Origin: Bacillus sp. (in: firmicutes)
GTDB taxonomy: Bacteria > Bacillota > Bacilli > Bacillales > Salisediminibacteriaceae
Direction of reading: 5' to 3'
Assembly (NCBI GenBank): GCA_021208645.1
Contig: JAJOJL010000067.1
Location: forward strand, 1-36,190
Length of the DNA stretch: 36,190 nt
Shown: in pieces, positions 1 to 10,821 of the stretch
How the letters are laid out: the number at the start of each line of letters is the position of its first letter
How positions within the stretch are numbered: the first letter of the stretch is position 1
Notes under the pieces: model-generated
Told to the model about the DNA's origin: nothing
The model's input: the letters and a program-made list of their open reading frames with translations, nothing else
Databases searched by the model: none
Program-made: the position numbers and the translations under genes

Positions 1-2
1 CA

Positions 3-613
3 GTTAATTTGGATTTCATGAAACCTATAAACATCAGCGCTTCCCTGATTATCAGCTTTATTATACGCTCATGCTCTTTTTTAAGCAAAACTGGTTTGAG
101 GATAAGTGAAGCATTAGCCTTAAGATGGGAAGATATTAATGGCGATAAAATAACGATAGACAAACAAACTAGTCGTGATGATAATAACAATGTCAAATTG
201 ACAACATTAAGAAATTCATCTTCCTATCGCACAATCAAAATAGAACCTGATTTAGTCCGTGAATTAAAGAAGTTCAAAATGAAGCAAAATGAATTACTTT
301 TAGGCAATCCAAGGTTCCGCAAAAATGAAGATAGCATTATCTTTCAAAATTTTAACGGGCATTATTTAACACCTTCTACTATACGAGAAACCATGCAAGA
401 TTACTGCAAAAAAGCCGGTGTTGATTATAAAGGCACTCATGGCTTTAGACATACTCATGCAGTTCTGGCACTTGAAGCAGGTGCAAGCCTTAAATATGTA
501 TCAAATCGCTTAGGGCATAAACCATCAAAACAACAGCGGATACTTATCTAGATGTAACCGAAAAAATAGAAGAAGACGAACTTAAAAAGATCGCCTTCTA
601 CACTAAAAGGTAA
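3..613 (+). CDS. Tyrosine integrase of a phage or ICE, 3' part (left edge cut, frameshifted)
   Basis: This is the C-terminal part of a tyrosine site-specific recombinase that inserts or excises a mobile element. The catalytic boxes are visible: TGLRISEALALRW (Arg I) near 90-127, HGFRHTH (His-x-x-Arg) near 440, LGH near 510, and the nucleophile in TADTYLDV near 533-556. Three single-base changes break the frame: A3 at 21-23 and A3 at 519-521 are each one base short, and T6 at 77-82 is one base long. With these corrected, one frame runs from the left edge to TAA at 611-613 and all five catalytic residues are kept. The start lies outside the window. The gene points at the 3' end of sufB, which suggests that its element lies to the left and is inserted there. 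It could be a decayed integrase or an intact one with base errors. Confidence 0.85.
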
Positions 614-625
614 TTTCGTCTCAAC

Positions 626-659
626 TTGGCACAAAGTTGGCACGACACCAAATTGGTAC
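626..659. repeat. Probable integrase arm-type direct repeats (TTGGCAC)
   Basis: Three short direct repeats follow the integrase stop: TTGGCAC at 626-632, TTGGCAC at 637-643 and TTGGTAC at 653-659. Gram-positive integrases commonly bind short direct repeats beside the att core. The position between the integrase stop and the end of sufB fits that role, but binding is inferred. Confidence 0.45.
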
Positions 660-720
660 GTTATAAAACCCCTTAACCCTTTGATATATATAGGTTATCC
701 AATAGAACCTTCCATCTCGA
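660..720. other. Putative attachment site at the 3' end of sufB
   Basis: The integrase reads towards this point and sufB (minus strand) ends at 695, so the junction between element and chromosome probably lies here. Integrases of this type often target the 3' end of a gene and restore its last codons. The second att copy would be outside the window, so the exact core cannot be defined. No clear hairpin terminator is seen directly after sufB, as expected if the original downstream DNA was displaced. Confidence 0.4.
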
Positions 721-2092
721 ACTTGATAAGGCGGTTCATTTCCACCGCATATTCCATTGGAAGCTCTTTTGTAAATGGCTCGATGAAGCCCATTACGATC
801 ATTTCTGTCGCTTCTTGCTCAGAAATTCCACGGCTCATGAGGTAGAATAATTGCTCCTCAGAAACCTTCGATACAGTAGCTTCGTGCTCAAGGGTAATGT
901 CGTTATTAAGGATCTCATTATATGGAATCGTATCCGAAGTGGATTGATTATCCATAATGAGCGTGTCACACTCAATATTCGCTTTGGAGCCTTGTGATCT
1001 GCGGCCAAAGTGACAAATACCACGATACGTTACTTTTCCACCATGTTTTGAAATGGATTTAGAAACGATAGTAGATGAACAATCTGGTGCTAAATGGGTC
1101 ATTTTTGCTCCAGCATCCTGGTGCTGTCCTTTACCTGCAATAGCGATAGAAAGTACGTTACCACGTGCGCCACGGCCTTTCATTACAACAGCAGGGTACT
1201 TCATGGTTAATTTAGATCCAATGTTACCATCTACCCACTCCATTGTTGCATTTTCTTCTGCAACGGCACGCTTCGTAACAAGGTTAAATACGTTTGGTGC
1301 CCAGTTTTGGATCGTCGTGTAACGGCAATAGGCATTCTTTTTAACGATGATTTCAACCACAGCACTGTGAAGAGAGTTTGTCGTATAAACTGGAGCTGTA
1401 CAACCTTCAACGTAATGAACTGAGCTGTCTTCATCAGCAATAATTAACGTACGCTCAAATTGTCCCATGTTCTCTGAATTAATACGGAAGTAAGCTTGTA
1501 AAGGCTGATCTGTCTTTATTCCCTTAGGAACATAGATAAATGAACCACCAGACCAAACGGCTGAATTTAACGCAGCAAATTTGTTATCTGTTGGAGGAAT
1601 TACTGTTCCAAAATGCTCACGGAAAATATCCTCATTTTCTCTTAGAGCAGTATCTGTATCCTTAAAGACGATACCTAACTCTTCTAAGTCTTCCTTCATG
1701 TTGTGATAAACAACTTCAGACTCATACTGAGCAGATACACCAGCTAAATATTTTTGTTCCGCTTCAGGGATACCTAGTTTATCAAACGTGTTCTTGATCT
1801 CTTCTGGTACTTCATCCCAAGAGCGCTCTGACTTCTCTGATGGCTTTACATAGTACGTAATATCATCAAAGTTTAATTCTGCTAAATTACCGCCCCATTG
1901 CGGCATCGGCATTTTATAAAATTGTTCTAAAGATTTTAAACGAAAATCCAACATCCATTGCGGCTCATCTTTCATACGGGAAATCTCTTCCACGATCTCC
2001 TTCGTTAATCCTTTTTTTGAACGGAAGATGGAGACATCTTTATCGGAAAACCCGTATTTATATTCACCGATCTCAGGCATTTTCTTTGCCAT
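695..2092 (-). CDS. sufB: SufB, Fe-S cluster assembly scaffold subunit
   Basis: SufB of the SUF system, 465 aa, the usual length. With SufC and SufD it forms the cytosolic SufBC2D scaffold on which Fe-S clusters are built. The SufB/SufD beta-helix core is clear: the FIYVPKG motif near residue 185, the YVEGC segment near 228, the GxxSKAN-like stretch around 367 and a C-terminal [19 protein letters not shown] helix. The ATG has a strong GGGAGGG ribosome site 7-8 bases upstream. It is the last gene of the operon, 160 bp after sufU. The frame is intact. An integrase lies just beyond its stop. Confidence 0.97.
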   Translation of the reverse strand: MAKKMPEIGEYKYGFSDKDVSIFRSKKGLTKEIVEEISRMKDEPQWMLDFRLKSLEQFYKMPMPQWGGNLAELNFDDITYYVKPSEKSERSWDEVPEEIKNTFDKLGIPEAEQKYLAGVSAQYESEVVYHNMKEDLEELGIVFKDTDTALRENEDIFREHFGTVIPPTDNKFAALNSAVWSGGSFIYVPKGIKTDQPLQAYFRINSENMGQFERTLIIADEDSSVHYVEGCTAPVYTTNSLHSAVVEIIVKKNAYCRYTTIQNWAPNVFNLVTKRAVAEENATMEWVDGNIGSKLTMKYPAVVMKGRGARGNVLSIAIAGKGQHQDAGAKMTHLAPDCSSTIVSKSISKHGGKVTYRGICHFGRRSQGSKANIECDTLIMDNQSTSDTIPYNEILNNDITLEHEATVSKVSEEQLFYLMSRGISEQEATEMIVMGFIEPFTKELPMEYAVEMNRLIKFEMEGSIG

Positions 2093-2252
2093 AAATAAAC
2101 CCTCCCTTATTTATATCCACGCGACTCAGCTTTCAAACAACATCATCCTTCAGCCATACCTATAAAGGGAAGTTAATATTGACTAAAGACTATATGTTTA
2201 TTTACAACATAACCATGGTGAAAACCAAGTTAAATCATTTATTAAATTAGAA

Positions 2253-5219
<2,967 letters not shown>

Positions 5220-5244
5220 TCCTCCTCGTTAAAAACCGCCTGTA

Positions 5245-6024
5245 TTATTGACCTACTGTTTCGTCTTCAATTCCTAATTCTTCTTTGATCCAGTCATAGC
5301 CTTCTGCTTCTAATCGTTCTGCTAATTCAGGACCACCTGATTTAACGATACGCCCTTGCATCATGACGTGTACAAAATCTGGAGTGATATAATTTAATAG
5401 ACGTTGATAGTGAGTAATAATTAAGCAGCCAAAATCGTCGCTCTTCATTTGATTGATCCCTTGAGAAACAACCTTTAAAGCGTCAATATCTAAACCAGAA
5501 TCGATTTCATCTAAAATAGCAATTTTTGGTTCAAGCATAAGTAATTGTAAGATTTCATTACGCTTCTTCTCTCCACCAGAGAAACCTTCATTTAAGTAGC
5601 GATGTTGGAAAGAATCATCCATATCAAGAGTGTTCATTTTTTCATCCATTTTACGGATGAATTTCATTAATGAAATTTCATCACCCTCTTCACGGTTTGC
5701 ATTGATTGCAGAACGAATGAAATCTGCGTTCGTTACACCACTTACTTCACTTGGATATTGCATTGCAAGGAAAAGTCCTGCTTTAGCACGCTCATCTACT
5801 TCCATTTCAAATAAGTCTTCTCCATTGAAAGTGGCAGTTCCAGATGTTACCTCATATTTTGGGTGCCCCATTAAGGCAGAAGCAAGCGTTGATTTACCTG
5901 TACCGTTTGGACCCATGATCGCATGGATCTCTCCACCCTTTACTTCAATTCCAAACCCTTTTAGTATTTCTTTGTCTTCAATTGATACATGAAGATCTTC
6001 AACCTTTAAGCTAGGCTTCGTCAT
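5245..6024 (-). CDS. sufC: SufC ATPase
   Basis: A 259-aa ABC-type ATPase that powers the SufBCD scaffold; it is cytosolic and not a transporter. Walker A is GPNGTGKST at residues 38-46, the signature is FSGGEKKRNE, and Walker B is IAILDEIDSGLD, whose SGLD form is typical of SufC. GGAGG precedes the ATG. It is the first gene of the operon, with a sigma-A promoter about 105 bp upstream (6129-6157). Confidence 0.97.
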   Translation of the reverse strand: MTKPSLKVEDLHVSIEDKEILKGFGIEVKGGEIHAIMGPNGTGKSTLASALMGHPKYEVTSGTATFNGEDLFEMEVDERAKAGLFLAMQYPSEVSGVTNADFIRSAINANREEGDEISLMKFIRKMDEKMNTLDMDDSFQHRYLNEGFSGGEKKRNEILQLLMLEPKIAILDEIDSGLDIDALKVVSQGINQMKSDDFGCLIITHYQRLLNYITPDFVHVMMQGRIVKSGGPELAERLEAEGYDWIKEELGIEDETVGQ

Positions 6025-6105
6025 AGCTCATACCTCCATTTTTTATTTTGCATATTATAATGTTATTATGTTAAGATTGAATTTGGCAATTACAGTACAT
6101 CGTCC

Positions 6106-6125
6106 ATTCTCAATCTATTCTCATT
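6106..6125. promoter_or_regulatory. Tandem ATTCTCAAT/ATTCTCATT motifs at the suf start site
   Basis: ATTCTCAAT at 6106-6114 and ATTCTCATT at 6117-6125 are spaced 11 bp apart, one helical turn. On the minus strand they read TGAGAAT, which resembles a half-site of a Fur-type box. Two more copies lie at 6351-6359 and 6382-6390. Protein binding is inferred. Confidence 0.35.
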
Positions 6126-6128
6126 CTA

Positions 6129-6157
6129 ATCTTATACTAAATGAAAAATGAGTTCAA
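6129..6157 (-). promoter_or_regulatory. Candidate sigma-A promoter of the suf operon
   Basis: On the minus strand, TTGAAC (6152-6157) and TAAGAT (6129-6134) are separated by exactly 17 bases, giving a start near 6122 and a leader of about 100 nt before sufC. Repeats of ATTCTCAAT type (6106-6125) overlap the predicted start and could be an operator. Confidence 0.5.
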
Positions 6158-6289
6158 GGAAAAGGTACATATTATTTTATTCTCTTCTAAAATCTCCATT
6201 TTCCCATTTCAACTCCCCATATTATGTATAAAATTAGATTTTCCATTCGAAAATTCATCATATTTCCACATTTAATGAAAAATACCCTA

Positions 6290-6318
6290 TTGACACATCG
6301 AAAAAATCAATTTTTAAT
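6290..6318 (+). promoter_or_regulatory. Candidate plus-strand sigma-A promoter
   Basis: A perfect TTGACA (6290-6295) is followed after 17 bases by TTTAAT (6313-6318). Downstream are the inverted motif pair at 6351-6390 and a ribosome-site-like AGGAAGGGG, but only a 3-codon frame (ATG at 6375, TGA). No plus-strand gene was found, so the product may be a short RNA or a remnant. Confidence 0.35.
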
Positions 6319-6350
6319 GATACCATCATTTCTCTTAAATAATTCTTCAC

Positions 6351-6390
6351 ATTCTCAATAGGAAGGGGTTTTATATGTCTAATTGAGAAT
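6351..6390. repeat. Inverted repeat ATTCTCAAT...ATTGAGAAT
   Basis: Perfect 9-bp inverted repeat, ATTCTCAAT at 6351-6359 and ATTGAGAAT at 6382-6390, spanning a ribosome-site-like sequence and a minimal ATG-TCT-AAT-TGA frame. It is the same motif seen at the suf promoter start. Confidence 0.5.
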
Positions 6391-6411
6391 AAATATCGTT
6401 TAGATTAAATT

Positions 6412-6446
6412 AAAAGGCCAGCAGGACTATCAAGCCCATGCCAGCC
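6412..6446 (-). terminator. Probable terminator after the 49-aa reading frame
   Basis: Read on the minus strand, GGCUGGCA pairs with UGCUGGCC (two G-U pairs) and is followed by UUUUAAUUU. The G-U pairs become mismatches on the other strand, so it should act in the minus direction. Confidence 0.45.
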
Positions 6447-6468
6447 TCTAATTATATTTTAATTGAAG

Positions 6469-6618
6469 TTAACCCTTGTTCTGTTGGTGTTCTGCTACGA
6501 TGGAGATGGATCGCTTATGGTCTTTTTCTCTTTGCTTCTCCACTTCCATTATGTTGTCAATGCTTCGATTATACTCAGCATAACTTATGCCGTGAGATTG
6601 AAACATTGCCTTTTCCAT
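6469..6618 (-). CDS. Possible small protein, 49 aa, unknown
   Basis: A short, charged, Glu/Lys/His-rich reading frame of 49 codons, beginning MEKAMFQSHGISYAEYN and ending HQQNKG. I do not recognise it. In its favour: codon use looks like protein, and a minus-strand terminator follows 23 bp after the stop. Against it: there is no good ribosome site before the ATG. The frame stays open about 11 codons upstream, and a stronger ribosome site (GGAAAGGAAA) sits further up in another frame, so a longer protein with a one-base error is possible. No signal peptide or membrane segment is seen. Confidence 0.3.
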   Translation of the reverse strand: MEKAMFQSHGISYAEYNRSIDNIMEVEKQREKDHKRSISIVAEHQQNKG

Positions 6619-6870
6619 TTCTGCAGTATAACTCTGGTTAGAAATAATAAATCACTTTCCTTTCCAATTTCTTAAGGTTATTTTGACCTTTTGAATCACA
6701 ATTATAATGGTAACATGGCCCTGAGCTTTACCCAAGGAGCATTTGTTGTTATATAACCTGACATGATATGACTGATTAGGTTGAGATAAAGTGAACGAAA
6801 CATTCTCTAATATTCCCCTTAAATACTGTTATATCCTCTAGATATCTCACAGACCACCCTTACAAAAAGG
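6619..6870. other. Intergenic stretch, nothing recognised
   Basis: AT-rich DNA between the possible 49-aa gene and the CMD-gene terminator. A TATAAT-like hexamer (minus strand, about 6701-6706) has no convincing -35 box. No gene, RNA or repeat was recognised. Confidence 0.4.
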
Positions 6871-6871
6871 A

Positions 6872-6895
6872 AAAAAGCCTGGATTTCAGGCTTTT
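6872..6895 (-). terminator. Rho-independent terminator after the CMD-family gene
   Basis: Stem AAAAGCCTG / CAGGCTTTT with a short loop and flanking A and T runs, so it may work both ways. It lies 17 bp after the stop of the gene ending at 6912. Confidence 0.75.
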
Positions 6896-6911
6896 CCATA
6901 GATTTCTCTTA

Positions 6912-7280
6912 TTAATGAGATGTATCATTTGTAAATTCTTGCAGGCAATCTTCCACTAACGTTACAGCTTGACTCATGGCCGCTCCTCCACCAAAGGCAC
7001 CTGTCACTCCAACTGCTTCTAAAATCTCTTCTTTCGTGCACCCTTGGTCAATACAGCCCTTCATATGATAAATAATGCAGTATTCATCCTGAGCATATAA
7101 ACTTATTCCCAAGGCAATTAACTGCTTTTCCTTCTGTGAAAGCTGTCCTTCTGCAAAACAAGCTCCCGTAAATTCGTTATATTTGCCTGCTATATCAGGC
7201 ATTTGCTTTGTGAAATTACCTAACCCCATTTTGTAATGTTCTAACGCTTCAGATAGTGATGATCCGTAGTTTTCCTTCAC
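6912..7280 (-). CDS. Carboxymuconolactone decarboxylase (AhpD-like) family protein
   Basis: A 122-aa all-helical protein of the CMD/AhpD superfamily. The core motif is E66-x-C68-x3-H72 (EYCIIYHMKGC), with C76 and C81 further along. There is no CxxC pair as in classical AhpD, so a thiol-peroxidase partner role is not certain; the family also includes decarboxylases and uncharacterised redox proteins. A Gly-rich turn (GAFGGGAAMSQA) near residue 95 is typical. It is followed by a terminator and preceded by the SCP2-like gene about 90 bp away, perhaps as part of one transcript. The specific reaction is unknown. Confidence 0.8.
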   Translation of the reverse strand: MKENYGSSLSEALEHYKMGLGNFTKQMPDIAGKYNEFTGACFAEGQLSQKEKQLIALGISLYAQDEYCIIYHMKGCIDQGCTKEEILEAVGVTGAFGGGAAMSQAVTLVEDCLQEFTNDTSH

Positions 7281-7369
7281 AGCTCTTCCTCCTTCTAGAA
7301 AAGTTCACACATCTAGTATGACTTTTGTCAGGAAAAAAATACTGTGGAAAAACACAGATAATTATAATG

Positions 7370-7699
7370 TTAAACTTTTTTGCTTAAATACAAAATGGAT
7401 TCCAGCAGTAGTAAATTTTTTAAGCTACCTTCAGCTTTTAACTCGCCTCTTTTTTTCATAGACAAGAGGAAGTCATCGCCTCTTAACAATAAGCGTAATG
7501 CCTCCATGTCTCCTTCAACCACTACATCGCTATTGCCATTGGCTTGATAATCCAGGTTAACATGTCCTTCACTGAAAACCATTAACCACCGTTCTTCTTC
7601 AGCAACGAAACAGACAGAAAGGTCTGCCTCCGCCAATAGCTCCTTTATATGAGATGATCCCCTTATTTTTTCAGCTACAGTTGAAAGAAGTTCGTGCAT
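7370..7699 (-). CDS. SCP2-like (sterol carrier fold) small protein
   Basis: A 109-aa protein with the pattern of the SCP2 fold: a central VNLDYQANGNSDVVVEGD strand region, then a RLLLRGDDFLLSMKKRGELKAEGSL stretch (about residues 69-93) where a lipid-binding helix and last strand would lie. Such proteins bind hydrophobic ligands, but the ligand in Bacillaceae is not known. It resembles the small YusD-type proteins found near suf genes in Bacillus; that link is from memory. The start is ATG at 7699 and no signal peptide is seen. Confidence 0.6.
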   Translation of the reverse strand: MHELLSTVAEKIRGSSHIKELLAEADLSVCFVAEEERWLMVFSEGHVNLDYQANGNSDVVVEGDMEALRLLLRGDDFLLSMKKRGELKAEGSLKNLLLLESILYLSKKV

Positions 7700-7763
7700 T
7701 CGCTACACCGCCTTTAATTCCCTTTCTTTCTTTATTCCACTCTAAAGGGGATAAATCCTTTTT

Positions 7764-9044
7764 TTAGACAGCGGATTCTTCCTTTTCTGAATCATTTAGC
7801 TTTGGTATGCGATTTTTAAATACAATATACAAATAAACGGTTCCCATTAAATATAGAATACTTGTGATTGTAAAAACGATTGCATATCCGTTATAAGACC
7901 CATGCATCATAACAATCGTTGTTGATACAGGTCCCATAACAGCCCACCCAAGCATGAATACCGCCTGACCTACTGAATTAGCAAAGCCTTTGATAGAATC
8001 GTCCACCATCCGCATCATTAACGACATTTGAATAGGATTCCCTGCATTCATTAATGCTTGTCGAAACAGGAATCCAAAGACAGCCCAATATAAGTTTTGC
8101 GTGTAGGCGGTTAGGAGCAGGAAGGGAATTGAAGCAAGTTGTAGAAAAACAACTGCCCTAATTTCCCCAACGCGGTTGACAACTGCCGGCCCAATTAGGA
8201 GGGCCACGGCCGTCATGGCTTGCCCGGCAGATAAGATAATACCGACTAATGAGTGAGAAATTTCAAATCGATCTACAAAATAAAGATTTAAATAAGGGAT
8301 AACCAAACCAGATCCAAAACCAATTAGAATTTGCGCTCCAGCGAAGAGAGCTATGATTTTAAAACCTGCACGATGGTTTTTAAAAAGGGCCTTAAAAGAC
8401 TTATCTTGTACGTTTTTACTTGATAGCTTCCGCTCTTCCCGAATTTTCAAGATCGGTATTAGGGCAACAAAGAAAAATGCCGAACCAATTAATAGGGTAA
8501 TACGAATGCTCCACAATGGTGTTAAACCAACGATATATTGGAAGAAGTCACTTAGAGTCCCACCTAACATATTTCCAATAACGTTTGCCACCATTATAAT
8601 GGCGAAATTAAAGCTGAACAGGTGAACTCGCTGTTTTTCCGTTGAGTTTTCAGCAAGAAGTGGAATCGAAGAAACCATGATGAATGCCATAAACATTCCT
8701 GTCATAAACGCCGAACCAAGTAATAAAAAATCTAGGGACAAGGTTGCTCGTAGGAATAAGCTGGTAGCTGCAAAAATGGCTCCAAACAAAATAAGCTTCT
8801 TCCTGCCGAGCCGGTCGCTTAAAATTCCTGCAGGTAGAAGTAAAAGGGCAGTAGCGATAGACTGCATAGCAATAACGGAGCCATTCATTTGATCGTCAAA
8901 TCCAAGCTCACGTATATAATAGTTATAAATAATCATAAAGATACCCATTCCGATGTGAGCAAAAGTAGAACCCACCAGGAATAGGCGCACGTTTTGATTG
9001 TAACCTTTAAATTGACTGGTCCAATCCCCAACAAACTTTGTCAT
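7764..9044 (-). CDS. MFS transporter, 12 membrane segments
   Basis: A 426-aa major facilitator superfamily permease. About twelve hydrophobic helices can be counted in two sets of six. The loop between helices 2 and 3 carries the MFS motif GILSDRLGRKKLILFG near residue 80, and the second half has a partner loop near NRVGEIRAV. A longer charged central loop (REERKLSSKNVQDKSFKALF) separates the halves. The substrate cannot be read from sequence; drug or sugar-phosphate efflux are options. A good ribosome site (GGAAGGCAGGAAAG) precedes the ATG, and a long inverted repeat lies in the leader (9065-9117). Confidence 0.88.
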   Translation of the reverse strand: MTKFVGDWTSQFKGYNQNVRLFLVGSTFAHIGMGIFMIIYNYYIRELGFDDQMNGSVIAMQSIATALLLLPAGILSDRLGRKKLILFGAIFAATSLFLRATLSLDFLLLGSAFMTGMFMAFIMVSSIPLLAENSTEKQRVHLFSFNFAIIMVANVIGNMLGGTLSDFFQYIVGLTPLWSIRITLLIGSAFFFVALIPILKIREERKLSSKNVQDKSFKALFKNHRAGFKIIALFAGAQILIGFGSGLVIPYLNLYFVDRFEISHSLVGIILSAGQAMTAVALLIGPAVVNRVGEIRAVVFLQLASIPFLLLTAYTQNLYWAVFGFLFRQALMNAGNPIQMSLMMRMVDDSIKGFANSVGQAVFMLGWAVMGPVSTTIVMMHGSYNGYAIVFTITSILYLMGTVYLYIVFKNRIPKLNDSEKEESAV

Positions 9045-9064
9045 TTTCTTTCCTGCCTTCCTTC

Positions 9065-9117
9065 AGAGACTAACATAGGCGAAAAATATTTCTTTTGAGA
9101 ATATATTTCGAGTCTCT
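9065..9117. repeat. Long imperfect inverted repeat upstream of the MFS gene
   Basis: AGAGACT (9065-9071) pairs with AGTCTCT (9111-9117), and inner GCGAAAAATAT pairs with ATATATTTCG, leaving a loop with TTTTGAG. It sits about 20 bp before the MFS start codon, where it could be a leader hairpin or an operator. Confidence 0.4.
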
Positions 9118-9249
9118 AAATACAACTATAATCATAGCTCAATTTTGCTTTTTTGAAAAGGAAATTATTTTGTGAGTTATTGGGAATTAGTGTGGTTATG
9201 GGCTTTTGACCTTCCGAAAGAGGAGGTCGCTTCTGTTAATTGGAAAAAA

Positions 9250-9525
9250 GCGTTTTTTGAGCCTTTTAATATACGCGCATTTAACTCTTGCTTGTAAAAT
9301 TGCGTGCTTTAGACCTTCTAATATACGTGATTTTTCCTCTTACTTGCAAAAGCGCGTTTGTTAAACCTTCTAATACACGTCCTTTCTCCTCTTACTTGCA
9401 AAAGCCGTTTGTTAAACCTTCTAATACACGTCCTTTCTCCTCTTACTTGCAAAAGCTCGTATGTTAAACCCTCTAATACACGCGCTTTCCTCCATCCCAG
9501 ACAATAGCGCGTCTTTTAAACCACC
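9250..9525. repeat. Tandem repeat array, about five units of 51-52 bp
   Basis: Units begin at a CGT at 9251, 9303, 9355, 9406, 9458 and a partial unit at 9510. Shared blocks are TTAAACCTTCTAATACACG and CTCTTACTTGCAAAAGC. The third and fourth units are almost identical; outer units have drifted. The period is not a multiple of three, and there are no unique spacers, so it is neither coding nor CRISPR. It lies in the 500-bp gap between the MFS gene and ynbB. Function unknown. Confidence 0.85.
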
Positions 9526-9546
9526 AAACAATCAAGCTAACTAATT

Positions 9547-10803
9547 CTAATATTGCACAAGTCCTTTTTCCATCAAAGAAAGAACAGCATCTACCACACT
9601 TATTTTCACATGCTCGTATGTGAGACCACCTTGAACATATGCTGTATACGGTGGACGAATTGGCCCATCTGCCGTTAATTCAATACTGGCCCCTTGAATA
9701 AATGTCCCTGCAGCCATAATCACATCGTCCTCATAGCCTGGCATTGGGCTAGGGTAAGGCATAACATGAGCATCGACAGGTGACGTTCCTTGAATTGCCT
9801 GACAAAATGCGATCATCATTTCTTTTGACGGGAACGAAACAGATTGAATTAAATCAGTTCTAATGGAATCCCATGATGGAGATGTTACCATTCCAACTTC
9901 TGATAAAAATTTGGAAGTGAACATGGCTCCCTTAACGGCTTGATTGACAACATGGGGTGCAAGAAATAATCCTTGATACATTTCTAGTAGGCTATATAGT
10001 GTAGCACCACCCTTTAAACCAATACCAGGTGCCGTTAGTCGAATGGCACATTGGTCTATGTAAGGTCCTTTTCCTACTAGATAGCCTCCTGTTTTAACAA
10101 TACCGCCACCAGGATTTTTAATTAGGGAGCCTGCTACAACATCTGCCCCCACATCACCAGGTTCAGATAGCTCCACGAATTCTCCATAACAATTGTCTAC
10201 AAATACGATTAAGTTTGGATTTATTTCCTTAATAAAGCGTACCATTTCACCGATTTCATTTACTGTAAAGGATGGACGGTTATCGTACCCTTTGGAACGT
10301 TGAATTCCAATGACCTTAGTTCGTTCATTTATCATTCGACTAACTTCTATATAGTCTACAGCACCTTCTTTAAGGGCTGTAAATTGATAAGAAATACCAA
10401 AATCCTTTAAGGATCCATTGCCTTTGCTACGAATACCGATGACTTCTTCAAGGGTATCGTAAGGTTTTCCTGTTATATATAGGAGTTCATCACCTGGCCG
10501 AAGCAAACCATACAAAGCGGTGCTTATGGCATGGGTGCCGGATACAATTTGTGGACGTACGATGGCCTTTTCTCCACCAAATACTTGTGCGTATATCTTT
10601 TCTAGTGTTTCTCTTCCAATATCATCATAGCCATATCCAGTAGAGCCATGGAAATGATATTCAGACACTTGATGATCACGGAATGCTTTTAACACCTTCC
10701 GTTGATTTGCTTCACTAATTTTTCCCCGCTCCATAAAGGCAGGTTGCATATCCTGCTCCACTTGTAATGCAAGTTGTTCTAAGTTCTGTCTATTGTATGT
10801 CAT
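9547..10803 (-). CDS. ynbB: YnbB, PLP-dependent methionine gamma-lyase / aluminium-resistance family protein
   Basis: A 418-aa fold-type I PLP enzyme of the family often named aluminium resistance or methionine gamma-lyase-like. The PLP lysine is K229 in AGSLIKNPGGG. Other marks are SGTHAIS near residue 88 and FVDNCYGEF near 201 (the PLP-ring Asp region). The family sits beside hflX in Bacillus, as here (18 bp apart), where glnRA usually follows; glnRA is not seen in this window. The true substrate is not firmly known. The frame is intact. Confidence 0.88.
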   Translation of the reverse strand: MTYNRQNLEQLALQVEQDMQPAFMERGKISEANQRKVLKAFRDHQVSEYHFHGSTGYGYDDIGRETLEKIYAQVFGGEKAIVRPQIVSGTHAISTALYGLLRPGDELLYITGKPYDTLEEVIGIRSKGNGSLKDFGISYQFTALKEGAVDYIEVSRMINERTKVIGIQRSKGYDNRPSFTVNEIGEMVRFIKEINPNLIVFVDNCYGEFVELSEPGDVGADVVAGSLIKNPGGGIVKTGGYLVGKGPYIDQCAIRLTAPGIGLKGGATLYSLLEMYQGLFLAPHVVNQAVKGAMFTSKFLSEVGMVTSPSWDSIRTDLIQSVSFPSKEMMIAFCQAIQGTSPVDAHVMPYPSPMPGYEDDVIMAAGTFIQGASIELTADGPIRPPYTAYVQGGLTYEHVKISVVDAVLSLMEKGLVQY

Positions 10804-10821
10804 TTGTTTCTTTTCCCTCTT

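Noticed and set aside
6375..6386. Three-codon frame (ATG TCT AAT TGA) with a good ribosome site
   Set aside because: Too short to be a gene; no continuation in any frame after one-base changes. Noted only as part of the motif region.
6438..6675. Two overlapping plus-strand frames of 67 and 70 codons
   Set aside because: Cys/Phe/Leu-rich, no ribosome sites, and antisense to the more plausible 49-codon frame.
9250..9525. Possible CRISPR array (regular repeats about 52 bp apart)
   Set aside because: The sequence between the conserved blocks is itself repeated, there are no unique spacers, and no cas genes lie nearby.
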